Assembly (NCBI RefSeq): GCF_014199325.1
Contig: NZ_JACIJJ010000001.1
Span: 558,001 to 622,000 of the forward strand
Origin: Sphingomonas yantingensis
GTDB lineage: Bacteria; Pseudomonadota; Alphaproteobacteria; Sphingomonadales; Sphingomonadaceae
Direction: 5' to 3'
Length of the DNA stretch: 64,000 bases
Under the pieces are notes generated by a model. The model was not told the origin of the DNA, did not search any database, and was given only the letters and a program-made list of their open reading frames with translations. This document shows positions 34,734 to 43,559 of the stretch, one piece after another (position 1 is the stretch's first letter; the number at the start of each line of letters is the position of its first letter). The position numbers and the translations under genes are program-made.

Positions 34734-37118
34734 ATGACTGCCGCATTCGCACGCACGCTGGCCGCCGCGATGGGGCTGGCGCTCGCCACCACCTCGACCG
34801 CCGCGCTGGCGCAGCAGACGCCGCCGCCCGCCGCCGAGCCGGAAGCGGAAGAGGGCCGCGCCGACATCGTCGTCACCGCACAGAAGCGCGAGGAGCGGCT
34901 TCAGGACGTACCGATCGCCGTCTCGGTCGTGCCGGGCAGCCTGATCGCCAATCAGGGCGGCATCAACCTGGAAAGCGCGCAGTACCTCGTCCCCACGCTC
35001 AATTTCCGGAAGTCGGGCACCAGCCTCAACCAGTCGCTGTTCCTGCGCGGCGTCGGCACCTCGACCTTCTCGATCGCGGGCGAGCCCTCGGTGTCGACCG
35101 TCGTCGACGGCGTGGTCTATTCGCGCGCGGGCGAGGCGTTCAGCGACCTGGTCGACATCGACCGGATCGAGGTGCTGCGCGGGCCGCAAGGGACTCTGTT
35201 CGGCAAGAACGCTTCCGCCGGCGTCATCAACATCGTCAGCAAGAAGCCCGGGCGCGAGTTCGCCGGCTATGCCGAGGGCGGTTTCTATTTCGACGACGGC
35301 ACCGAATATCGCGCGCGCGCCGCGATCGACGTGCCGCTGGGCGAGAAGGCGGCGACGCGAATCACCGGCTTCTACAGCGACTATGACGGCAACCTGTTCA
35401 ACGACGCGCCCGGCGTTCAGGACCGCGTTAATGGCTTCAAGCGTTGGGGCGTGCGCGGCATCCTCGTCGCCGATCCGACGCCCGACGTGACGGTCACGCT
35501 GATTGGCGACTATCGCAAGGCGCGCGACAATTGTTGTGCCGAGGTGATAGGCACGACGCCGACCAACCTCGCCGCGCAGATCCTGCCGACCCCGCGCGGC
35601 ACGGAGACGCGGACCGTGCGCCAGAACCTCGTCACCTCGACCAACGAGGAGAGCTATGGCGGCTCGCTACAGATCGACGCGACGCTTGGGCGCAACACCG
35701 TCACTTCGATCACCGCATGGCGCAGCTATGCGAACGAGGAGATCCGCGACGGCGACTGGCTGGCGGCGCCCTATGCCAATGCCGGCCTCAACGAGCTGCA
35801 CGATTTCGGGCCGCAAACGGGCGAGACGTTCAGCCAGGAACTGCGCCTGACCTCGCCCACCGGCGACCTCATCGAATATACCGGTGGCCTGTTCTACAGC
35901 CGGGCAGAAAGCGAGCGCGACTTCACCCGCAACGACGTGGTGTGCGCGCCGAACCAGACGGCGCTGACGCCCTGCACCGCGACCGGCATCGCCGTGACGC
36001 GGCCGACCGGCACTGCCAATTTCGGGTCGGTGTTCAAGAACATGGCCGCGTTCGCGAGGTTCAGCGTGAACGTCAGCGACCGCTTCCGCCTGCTCGGCGG
36101 CCTGCGCTTCACGCACGATCAGCTCGACGTGTTCCACATCCGGCGCACGACGCTGGCCGGGCCGGGCATCCAGCCCAATTTCGACCAGGGCGTGTACGAC
36201 CGCTATACCCAGCTCGTGGCCGGTGGTACCTCCCCCACCGCGGCGGCGACGGCGGCGGTGGCGGCCTCGAACGGCGTGCCGTTCCGGACAAAGACGACCA
36301 ACGACAACTGGTCGGGCATGGCCGGCGCGCAGTTCGACCTGACGAAGCGTAACACGCTCTACGCCAGCTGGACGCGCGGCTATAAGGGGCCGGCGTACAA
36401 CATCTTCTTCAACCTGACCGGCACCGGCACCAACGTGATCGAGCCCGAAACGGTCGACAGCTACGAGGCGGGGCTGAAGAACACGTTCTTCGACGGCAAG
36501 CTCGTGCTGAACCTCGCCGGCTATTACGCCAAGTACGACAATTTCCAGGCGAACAACCCCGACGTGGTGGCGGGCGTGCTGGTCACGCGATTCACCAATG
36601 CGGGGCGCATCTCGACGCGCGGCGGCGAGTTCGACCTGATCTTCGCGCCGAGCCGCGACGTCACGCTTTCGGGCGGGCTTGCCTACACCGACGCGCATGT
36701 CGACCAGTTCCGCCAGCCGACGGGCACCGTCACCGGCGTGATCGCCAGCGGCACGCGGCTCGCCTACGCGCCGGAGTGGAAGGCGTCGCTGGCGGGCGAC
36801 TGGCGCATCCGCACCGGCGGGGCGATCGACATCGGCCTGAATGCTAACGCATCGTGGCAGTCGGAACAGATCAGTCAGTTCGACGCCAACCCCGCGATCC
36901 GCGCGGCGACGACGATCGGCGACTATGCGCTGGTCGATGTGGCGGTGTCGGTGATCGAGGCGAAGGACCGCTTCCGCCTGGGCTTTCAGGTCAAGAACCT
37001 GTTCGATCAGACCTTTGCCGCCGCCATCACCTCGGGCGGGCCGGGGGGCAGCTATCGCTACATCATCCCGCGCGAGGCGGATCGGTATTTCGGGGTCATC
37101 GGGCGAGTGGCGTTCTGA
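34734..37118 (+). CDS. TonB-dependent receptor 2
   Basis: A 794-residue outer-membrane receptor of the shorter FecA/CirA-like class. Signal peptide ends near ALA-QQ (residue 26); TonB box DIVVTAQKR; plug text RLQDVPIAVSVV, LFLRGVGTSTFS and IEVLRGPQGTLFGKNASAGVINIVSKKP; and a terminal strand ending GVIGRVAF. The ATG at 34734 is preferred over TTG 34728 because GAGGGGG is then seven bases ahead. It is co-directional with the monooxygenase operon and probably brings in its substrate. Cys-Cys in DNCCAEV is notable in an extracellular loop region. Confidence 0.92.
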   Translation: MTAAFARTLAAAMGLALATTSTAALAQQTPPPAAEPEAEEGRADIVVTAQKREERLQDVPIAVSVVPGSLIANQGGINLESAQYLVPTLNFRKSGTSLNQSLFLRGVGTSTFSIAGEPSVSTVVDGVVYSRAGEAFSDLVDIDRIEVLRGPQGTLFGKNASAGVINIVSKKPGREFAGYAEGGFYFDDGTEYRARAAIDVPLGEKAATRITGFYSDYDGNLFNDAPGVQDRVNGFKRWGVRGILVADPTPDVTVTLIGDYRKARDNCCAEVIGTTPTNLAAQILPTPRGTETRTVRQNLVTSTNEESYGGSLQIDATLGRNTVTSITAWRSYANEEIRDGDWLAAPYANAGLNELHDFGPQTGETFSQELRLTSPTGDLIEYTGGLFYSRAESERDFTRNDVVCAPNQTALTPCTATGIAVTRPTGTANFGSVFKNMAAFARFSVNVSDRFRLLGGLRFTHDQLDVFHIRRTTLAGPGIQPNFDQGVYDRYTQLVAGGTSPTAAATAAVAASNGVPFRTKTTNDNWSGMAGAQFDLTKRNTLYASWTRGYKGPAYNIFFNLTGTGTNVIEPETVDSYEAGLKNTFFDGKLVLNLAGYYAKYDNFQANNPDVVAGVLVTRFTNAGRISTRGGEFDLIFAPSRDVTLSGGLAYTDAHVDQFRQPTGTVTGVIASGTRLAYAPEWKASLAGDWRIRTGGAIDIGLNANASWQSEQISQFDANPAIRAATTIGDYALVDVAVSVIEAKDRFRLGFQVKNLFDQTFAAAITSGGPGGSYRYIIPREADRYFGVIGRVAF

Positions 37119-37134
37119 GGGTCGAAGCCAAAAC

Positions 37135-37160
37135 CGTCACCCCAGCGAAAGCTGGGGTCG
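37135..37160. repeat. Dispersed hairpin repeat, family B, copy 3
   Basis: CCCCAGC-GAAA-GCTGGGG in the same CGTCA...TCG frame as the kdp copies. It lies just after the receptor stop. Confidence 0.8.
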
Positions 37161-37192
37161 CGAGCGACTCTTGCGACACACGATAACCGCGC

Positions 37193-37218
37193 GATCCCAG
37201 CTTTCGCTGGGATGACGG
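37193..37218. repeat. Dispersed hairpin repeat, family B, copy 4 (inverted)
   Basis: On the minus strand TCCCAGC-GAAA-GCTGGGA: both arms changed together relative to copy 3, so the stem is kept. It sits four bases from the mfd-like stop; the pair probably acts as a two-way terminator. Confidence 0.8.
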
Positions 37219-37221
37219 GTT

Positions 37222-40200
37222 TCAGGCGACGAGTTCCTCCAGCAGCGCCTCGATCCGGTCGAGGCGCTGGCCGGGATCCTCGATCCGCTCTGACAGGATC
37301 AGGCGGTCCTTCTTTTCCGTCAGGCCCTTCGCCGCGCCCGCAAAATCGCGGTGGGGGGTGAGGGCGATCGCGGCGGGGCCGGCGTCGATGCGCGCCACCC
37401 TCGCCTCGCGCGCGGCGATGCGGATGCCGGCTAGGCGGAGGAGCAACTCGGCCTCGGGCGGGAGCGGGCCGAAGCGATCCTCGATCTCCTCGGAGAACGC
37501 GGCGAGGCCGTCTGCATCCTCGATCCGCGCGAGCCGGCAGTAGAGCGTCACGCGCAGTTCCTCGTCGGGCAGCCAGTCGGCGGGCAGGCAGCCGGCGACG
37601 CCCAGGTGCAGTTCGGGCGTCCACCGCTCGACCGTCTCGCCGCGCGCGGTGCGCAGCGCGGCTTCGAGGAGGTGCTGATAGAGGTCGACGCCGATCAGCT
37701 TCATGTGCCCGGCCTGCGCCTCGCCGATCAGGTCGCCGGCACCGCGCAGGTCGAGGTCGCGGGCGCTGATCGCGAAGCCCGCGCCCAGCCGGTCGAACGC
37801 CTCCAGCGTGCGCAGGCGCTTGAGTGTCCGCGGCGCGATCTCGTGCTCGGCATCGGTGAGCAGCATCACCTGCCCCCGCCGGCTGCCGCGCCCGACGCGC
37901 CCGCGCAACTGATGGAGCTGCGACAGGCCGAAGCGGTCGGCACGCCAGATCACCATCGTGTTGGCGCGCGGCACGTCGAGCCCCGCCTCGATGATGTTGG
38001 TGGCGAGCAGCACGTCGCCGTCGCCGCGCCCGAACGCGACCATCGCCTCGTCGATCTCCGCCGCGGGCATCTTGCCATGGGCTTGCAGGATTTCGAGCTC
38101 GGGGACGAGGCGCGCGAGCTTCTCCGCCAGCGGCGCCATGTCCTCGATCCGCGGCACGACGACGAAGCCCTGCCCGCCGCGGCTGCGTTCGCGCAGGAGG
38201 GCGGTGCGAACGGTTTCGGGGACGAATGCGCCGACCGAGGTGCGGATCGGCTGGCGGCGTGCGGGCGGGGTGGCGATCACCGACAGCTGTTGCAGCCCGA
38301 CCAGCGCGCTTTGCAGCGTGCGCGGGATCGGCGTGGCAGAGAGCGCGAGGACATGGCCCGCGCCCAGGTCGCGCATCTTGGCCTTGTCCGCAGTGCCGAA
38401 CCGCTGCTCCTCGTCGATGATTACGAGCGCGAGGTTCTTGTAGGCGACGCCCTTGCCCGCGACCGCGCCGGTGCCGACGACGACTCCGATCGACCCGTCG
38501 GCGAGGCCGGCCTTCACCCGCTTCTTCTCGGTGGCCGAGGACAGGCGCGAGAGGCCGGCGACCTCGATCCCCGTCCCCTCGAACCGTCGCGCGAAGCTGT
38601 CGAGATGCTGGCGCGCGAGGACGGTCGTCGGTGCGGCGATCGCAACTTGATGCCCGGCCAGCGCGGCGAGCGCGGCGGCGCGAAGCGCCACTTCGGTCTT
38701 GCCATAGCCGACATCGCCGACGACGAGCCGGTCCATCGGCTTGCCCGAGGCGAGGTCGTCGCGGACCGCGGCGATCGCGCGCGCCTGATCGGCGGTTTCG
38801 GCGAACGGGAAGCCGGCGGCGAAGCGCTCATACGCGTCGCTCGGCGGAGCGAGGACGGGTGCGTCGCGGGCGGCACGCTCGGCGGCGATGGCAGTGAGGG
38901 CCTTCGCGCTTTCGGCGATGGCGGCGTCGATCGCCCCGCGCCGCTTCTGCCAGCTCGTCCCGTCGAGCTTGTCGAGCGTGACGGCGTCCGCCTCCGCGCC
39001 ATAGCGCCAGATGCGGTCGGCCTCCGCCACCGGGACCAGCCGGGTGCCGCCATCGGCATAGCAGAGGACGATCGCGTCGCCGTCGTCGGCGGGCATCGGC
39101 GCGAGGCCGTGGACGACGGCGAGGCCGTGATCCTCGTGCACCACCACGTCGCCGACGTTGATCTCGCCGAGCGTGAAGGGCGCGGGGTCGGCGGCGCCGG
39201 GGCCGACGGCATCGACCTGTGCCCGGCTGCCGAGCAGGTCGGCGGCGGCGACCGCGAGGATGCGGTCGCTCTCGAACCCGCGATCGACGGGCATGACGAG
39301 GCTGAGGACGCTGCCCTTCTTTGCCTTCTCCACCGCCGCCCAGCTCATCTTCGGCTGGACGTCGGTCTTCAATGCCTTGGCGGCGCGGCGCGAGAGGAAG
39401 CGCAGGTCGCGCTCGCTGCCCATGAGGACCACGCGCTTGCCCGCCGCGATCGCGGCACGGGCGGCGTCGGCAAGGGCGCGCATCGGCCGCTTCGCCTCGA
39501 CGAAGCGCGGGGCGGGGGCGGCATCGAGCGTCAGTATCGGCCGGTCGTGGCGGCCGAGCGCCTTGACCCAGACCGCCTCGCTCGCCGTGTCGCGGATCGC
39601 ACGCTTGCCGCGCCGGCGCTGCGCATCGCCGGCGAGCGCGAGGAAGCGGCGGCGGCGATCGTCGGCCTCGTCCGCAAGGATGACGGCGGCGTCTGGCAGA
39701 TGCTCGACCAGCGTGACGCCCTTGCCGCCCACGTCCGGTTCGCTCACCCGGCCGAGTTCGCGCGTTTCGCAGGTCCCGGTCGTGCGCTGGTCGGCCGGGT
39801 CGTACACGCGGATGCCGGCAACCTTGCCGTCGGCCGCCTCGATCCGCAGCGGTGCGGCGGCGTCGGCGGGATAGACGTCGAGGACGGCGCCGCGCAGCGC
39901 AACTTCGCCCGGCTCGTCCACCCGCTCGTCGACGACATAGCCGATGGACTGGAGCTCGGCGTGAAGCGCGGCAAGGTCGATCGCCGCGCCCGTCTCGACC
40001 CTGGGCGGCGCGGCATCGAAGGCGGCGGGCGGGGGATAGAGCCGGCCGAGCGCCTCGCCCGTGGTGACGAAGGCGATGTGCGGCCGCCCCTTGAGCACCG
40101 ACAGCCGCCGCACCTCACGCAGCGCCGACACACGCTGGCCGACATTGGCGGGGGACGCGGGGGCATCGTCGCCGGGCAGCGCGTCGCTGCTGGGGCAGAA

Positions 40201-40383
40201 CAGCACCGCCGCGTCCGGGACCGCCATCGCAAGCGCCGAGGCGAGGACGGCGGCACGCGGTTCGTCTGGGGCGGCGTAGAACAGGTCGCGCGCAGCCAAG
40301 AGGCCCGCCAGTTCGGCGACGATCGCCGCGGTGCCGGGCGGCACGGCCGCCGCTGGATCGATCGCCTCGGCCGCCGTCGCCAT
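37222..40383 (-). CDS. Mfd-like transcription-repair helicase (divergent)
   Basis: A 1053-residue superfamily 2 DNA translocase. The N-terminal third resembles the UvrB-homology region of Mfd; VGDVVVHEDHGLAVVHG is the RNA polymerase interaction domain; FPFAETADQARAI and GDVGYGKTE (Walker A), IIDEEQRFG (Walker B), SATPIPRTL and QLHQLRGRVGR are helicase motifs; DLDLRGAGDLIGEAQAG is the TRG motif. Text differs from standard Mfd at places such as VGTGAV (usually VGTHKL) and GLQQLS (usually GxRDLS), and it is about 100 residues short. It may be a second Mfd paralogue, as seen in other sphingomonads. ATG 40383 begins MATAAEAIDPAAA; a GTG at 40431 is the alternative. Confidence 0.82.
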   Translation of the reverse strand: MATAAEAIDPAAAVPPGTAAIVAELAGLLAARDLFYAAPDEPRAAVLASALAMAVPDAAVLFCPSSDALPGDDAPASPANVGQRVSALREVRRLSVLKGRPHIAFVTTGEALGRLYPPPAAFDAAPPRVETGAAIDLAALHAELQSIGYVVDERVDEPGEVALRGAVLDVYPADAAAPLRIEAADGKVAGIRVYDPADQRTTGTCETRELGRVSEPDVGGKGVTLVEHLPDAAVILADEADDRRRRFLALAGDAQRRRGKRAIRDTASEAVWVKALGRHDRPILTLDAAPAPRFVEAKRPMRALADAARAAIAAGKRVVLMGSERDLRFLSRRAAKALKTDVQPKMSWAAVEKAKKGSVLSLVMPVDRGFESDRILAVAAADLLGSRAQVDAVGPGAADPAPFTLGEINVGDVVVHEDHGLAVVHGLAPMPADDGDAIVLCYADGGTRLVPVAEADRIWRYGAEADAVTLDKLDGTSWQKRRGAIDAAIAESAKALTAIAAERAARDAPVLAPPSDAYERFAAGFPFAETADQARAIAAVRDDLASGKPMDRLVVGDVGYGKTEVALRAAALAALAGHQVAIAAPTTVLARQHLDSFARRFEGTGIEVAGLSRLSSATEKKRVKAGLADGSIGVVVGTGAVAGKGVAYKNLALVIIDEEQRFGTADKAKMRDLGAGHVLALSATPIPRTLQSALVGLQQLSVIATPPARRQPIRTSVGAFVPETVRTALLRERSRGGQGFVVVPRIEDMAPLAEKLARLVPELEILQAHGKMPAAEIDEAMVAFGRGDGDVLLATNIIEAGLDVPRANTMVIWRADRFGLSQLHQLRGRVGRGSRRGQVMLLTDAEHEIAPRTLKRLRTLEAFDRLGAGFAISARDLDLRGAGDLIGEAQAGHMKLIGVDLYQHLLEAALRTARGETVERWTPELHLGVAGCLPADWLPDEELRVTLYCRLARIEDADGLAAFSEEIEDRFGPLPPEAELLLRLAGIRIAAREARVARIDAGPAAIALTPHRDFAGAAKGLTEKKDRLILSERIEDPGQRLDRIEALLEELVA

Positions 40384-40476
40384 GTCCCGTGTCCGCCCCT
40401 GTCCGATGAAGCCCGAAGGCTGGACAGCCACTACCCGTGATAAGGTGTTGAAGTTCCTTGCCGAGTTGGTGCCGAC

Positions 40477-41949
40477 TTAAGGCCGTATCAGGATCGACGC
40501 CGTGCCCGTCGCCCAGACCGGCAGGTAGAGGCCCGCGCCCGCCGCCTGCAACTGGCCGGTGCGCGCTTCCTTGAGGTCCGCCCTGATGAGCAGCCGCCCC
40601 TCGCGCTTGGCTTCGATCGCGCGGTCGACCTTGCCGATCAGCTTGGCATAGTCGCGCTCGAAATCCTGCGCGAGCACCTCCGCGATCATCGGCGCGATGC
40701 CGGGGGCGTTGATGACGTCGATGATGAGGTCGCTGCCCACCCTGTCGGTCGTGCCGGTGACGGCGAAGTCGGAGAAGCCGACGCGCCGCGAATTGGGCAG
40801 CGTCACGGGCTTGCCGGTCAGCCAGACGGTGCCGCGCGACGGCTTGGTCTCCCCCGCCTCGAGCGCGGCGAAGGTCAGGCCGACCGCGATCCGCCCGCCC
40901 GTCGTACCATAGATGCGCACCCGCTCGAACCGGGCGCGGACGGGATCGAGGCCCGGCACGTCGAACGGCCGTGCAGCGCGCTTGGTCAGCGCCTTCATCA
41001 GCACGGGCTCGAGCACCGAATAGTCGGAAAAGACCGGGATGAAGAACGACAGCGCACCGTCCGCCGCCGCCAGCGGTTCGAGCGGGGGGAGCGGCGTCGG
41101 TGCGGGCGGGGCAGGGCGGTGGCCGACATGCGTCTCGGTGATCGCGCGCATGCCGAGCTTCAGGTGCATCCGCCCGCCGTCGATCGTGTAGCCGCCATAT
41201 TGGAACGCCTTGGGCGTGATGCGCATCCAGACCGGCGGATTGGCGGCATTCACCGAAACGGTGGTGAAGGCCGAGCGCCACGCATCTTCGATCGCGCGCC
41301 GCACGCCGATCCGCCCGAGCTCGCCGGGCAACTCGCGCTCCAGCTTCGCGATGACGGGGGCCAGTTTCTTGTCCGCCTGCTCGGTCAGGTCGATGCGGAC
41401 GCCCAAAATCTCGACGTGCGGCGTGTCGGTCCAGTCATAGTCGAGGTCGAGCGTGCCGCGCGGGGTCCAGTCGCGCGACAGCGACAGCTTGATGACTGCA
41501 TGCGCCATTGCGCGCGCGGTCGCGGTTTCCTTGAGCATCCCGCCCGCCGTCTCCGCCCGCACACTGGCGGTCAGGGGGATCGCGGCGCGGATCGTGCTGC
41601 CGCTGCCGGCGATGCGGATCGCGCCGCGCGTCACCTGTCCGACGATGCGGCACTTGACCGCCGGCGTCTTGAGCTTGGCGATGCCGAGGTCGATGCGCTT
41701 GTGCCCGGCACAGGTCTGGCCAGGCTTATCGATCTGCCACATCGTGCGCGGCAGTTCGCGTTCGAGCACGCGCTGGAGATCGACGAGATTGACGTCGACG
41801 GGGACCGCGATGACTGAGGGGCTGGGATCGACCCGGATCGCGTCATTCGCGCGTGGCGGCTGGCCGCGGTCGCGCGCGCCGCACGCCGACAGCGCGAGCG
41901 CGGCGACCGGCATTGCCCATGTCCATCCCCGAAACCGACGCCTTGCCAT
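40477..41949 (-). CDS. DUF4403 family lipoprotein
   Basis: 490 residues. A lipoprotein signal peptide (residues 1-23, lipobox LSAC) anchors it to a membrane, most likely the outer one. The rest fits DUF4403: two related halves with FFIPVFSDYSVLEPVL near the middle, and a C-terminal VWATGTASILIRP. The fold is thought to resemble tubular lipid-binding proteins, but no function is proved. It stands alone, co-directional with the helicase gene and 94 bases ahead of it. Confidence 0.8.
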   Translation of the reverse strand: MARRRFRGWTWAMPVAALALSACGARDRGQPPRANDAIRVDPSPSVIAVPVDVNLVDLQRVLERELPRTMWQIDKPGQTCAGHKRIDLGIAKLKTPAVKCRIVGQVTRGAIRIAGSGSTIRAAIPLTASVRAETAGGMLKETATARAMAHAVIKLSLSRDWTPRGTLDLDYDWTDTPHVEILGVRIDLTEQADKKLAPVIAKLERELPGELGRIGVRRAIEDAWRSAFTTVSVNAANPPVWMRITPKAFQYGGYTIDGGRMHLKLGMRAITETHVGHRPAPPAPTPLPPLEPLAAADGALSFFIPVFSDYSVLEPVLMKALTKRAARPFDVPGLDPVRARFERVRIYGTTGGRIAVGLTFAALEAGETKPSRGTVWLTGKPVTLPNSRRVGFSDFAVTGTTDRVGSDLIIDVINAPGIAPMIAEVLAQDFERDYAKLIGKVDRAIEAKREGRLLIRADLKEARTGQLQAAGAGLYLPVWATGTASILIRP

Positions 41950-42050
41950 GCCGTCCCCGGCTCCCTCCCGATTAAATCGATCGTAGCGAAACCCGCGAGC
42001 GTTCGTTACGTTTCAGCATCGACCATATGGGGTCAAAAAGGGGGTCAGGG

Positions 42051-43559
42051 GTGCCAGCCTGGGGGTTGCCGCGCATCGCCGTTCGCCGAGCCGGCTGGCT
42101 CGTCATCGGCGCAGGCGCGCTCGCATCGACCACGGTTGGTGCTCAAGAAGCGCCGGTAACGCTGTCGTTCGATGCGGCAAGCAGGCGGCTCGAGGGCGTG
42201 TCACCCGCCGTGTCCGCCGCCGACAATGCCGAACTCGCGGCGCGTGAGACGGCGGCGGCGGTGGCGACGCTGCGGCGGCCGATCATCACCGCGTCGGCGC
42301 AATATATCGTGTATCAGAAGACGCTGGCGGTGGATCTGACCGGCTCCAAGCAATCGGCGAGCGCGGCGACGCAGGATTTCCTGTCGGGCATCCCCGGCAG
42401 CGTCCCGCCCGCGTTTCAGGTGATCGCGGGCGATATCGTCGGCCGCATTTCGCAGGCGCTGCCGGGCCTGTTCGCGGCGATCCCCGATACGCTGTCCTAT
42501 CAGTATCGCGATGAGGTGTTTCGCCCGACGGTGCAGGGCGTGCTGCCGCTCTACTCGGGCGGCGCGATCCCGGCGATCCAGCGCGGGGCCAAGGCGGGGG
42601 CCGACGCTGCGGCCGCGCGCGCGGCGCAAGCGCGGGAGCTGGCGCGCATCAACCTCGTCCGCGTCTATTTCGGGGAGATCGCGGCGGGCGAACTCGCGCG
42701 GTCGGCGCGGGAGACGCTGGCGGCGCTCGACCGGCTATTGTCCGACGCGACGAAGCTGGAAATGGCCGGCGTGACGCCGCGCGCGCGGACGCTGGAGGCA
42801 CAGGTCGCGCGCGATGCCGCGGCGCGCGCGGCGGCGCGCGCCGAGATCGCGCATCGGGGCGCGCGGGACGAACTGGCGCGGCTCCTCGAAACGGACGGCG
42901 TGCGACCGTCGACCCCGCTGTTCGTCGCCAGCCGGCCGCTTCCCCCCGCCGAAACCTTCCTCGGCCGGGACGACCTGCCGCAATTGCGACAGGCGGATGC
43001 GACACGCGGGCTCGCCGATGCGGGCGTCGATCTGGCCCGCTCGCGCTATCGGCCAAAGGCATTCGCGTTCGGCGAATATAATCTCAATCGCGACAACGCG
43101 CTGCCGACCGAGCCCGACTGGGTCGCGGGGGTGGGCGTTCGCTATACGCTCCTCTCCAACGTCGATCGCGGCCATGCGCTGGCGGCGGCGCGCGCCAATG
43201 CCGCCGCAGCATCCGATGCCGCACGCGAATCGCGCAAGGCCGCGGTGGGGGCGACGATGCGCGCCTGGGATCTGGTCGAGAGCGCGCGGCAGTCGTTCCT
43301 CCTCCTCGACAGCTCGCTCGCCGCCGCGACCGAGAATCTGCGCGTGCAGCAGGTGTCGTTCCGCGAGGGGGAGGGGACGCTGACCGCCGTCCTCGGCGCG
43401 GAGGCGGCGCTGGCGACCGCGCGGACGCAGCGGGCGGCGACCGCGTATGAATACGACCTCGCGCTCGCCGGGCTGCTCGCCGCCTCGGGCCAGCTCGACC
43501 GCTTTCCCGATTATCTGCGTGCGGCCGATATCCGCCTGCCGCTGGAGCCGCGCCCGTGA
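42051..43559 (+). CDS. TolC family outer membrane efflux protein
   Basis: A 502-residue outer-membrane channel. Signal peptide MPAWGLPRIAVRRAGWLVIG to GAQ, then two copies of the long helix/strand repeat rich in alanine (ARETAAAVATLRRP, LARSRYRPKAFAFGEYN, LRVQQVSFREGEGTLTAVL). The GTG at 42051 follows GGGGGTCAGGG; an ATG at 42027 has no ribosome binding site. Its stop overlaps the HlyD-like gene. It forms the outer part of the exporter encoded by the next three genes. Confidence 0.88.
   Translation: MPAWGLPRIAVRRAGWLVIGAGALASTTVGAQEAPVTLSFDAASRRLEGVSPAVSAADNAELAARETAAAVATLRRPIITASAQYIVYQKTLAVDLTGSKQSASAATQDFLSGIPGSVPPAFQVIAGDIVGRISQALPGLFAAIPDTLSYQYRDEVFRPTVQGVLPLYSGGAIPAIQRGAKAGADAAAARAAQARELARINLVRVYFGEIAAGELARSARETLAALDRLLSDATKLEMAGVTPRARTLEAQVARDAAARAAARAEIAHRGARDELARLLETDGVRPSTPLFVASRPLPPAETFLGRDDLPQLRQADATRGLADAGVDLARSRYRPKAFAFGEYNLNRDNALPTEPDWVAGVGVRYTLLSNVDRGHALAAARANAAAASDAARESRKAAVGATMRAWDLVESARQSFLLLDSSLAAATENLRVQQVSFREGEGTLTAVLGAEAALATARTQRAATAYEYDLALAGLLAASGQLDRFPDYLRAADIRLPLEPRP

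Noticed and set aside
1661..37218. The hairpin repeats as CRISPR units or insertion-sequence ends
   Set aside because: They occur as isolated inverted pairs with no spacers, no target duplications and no transposase gene between them.
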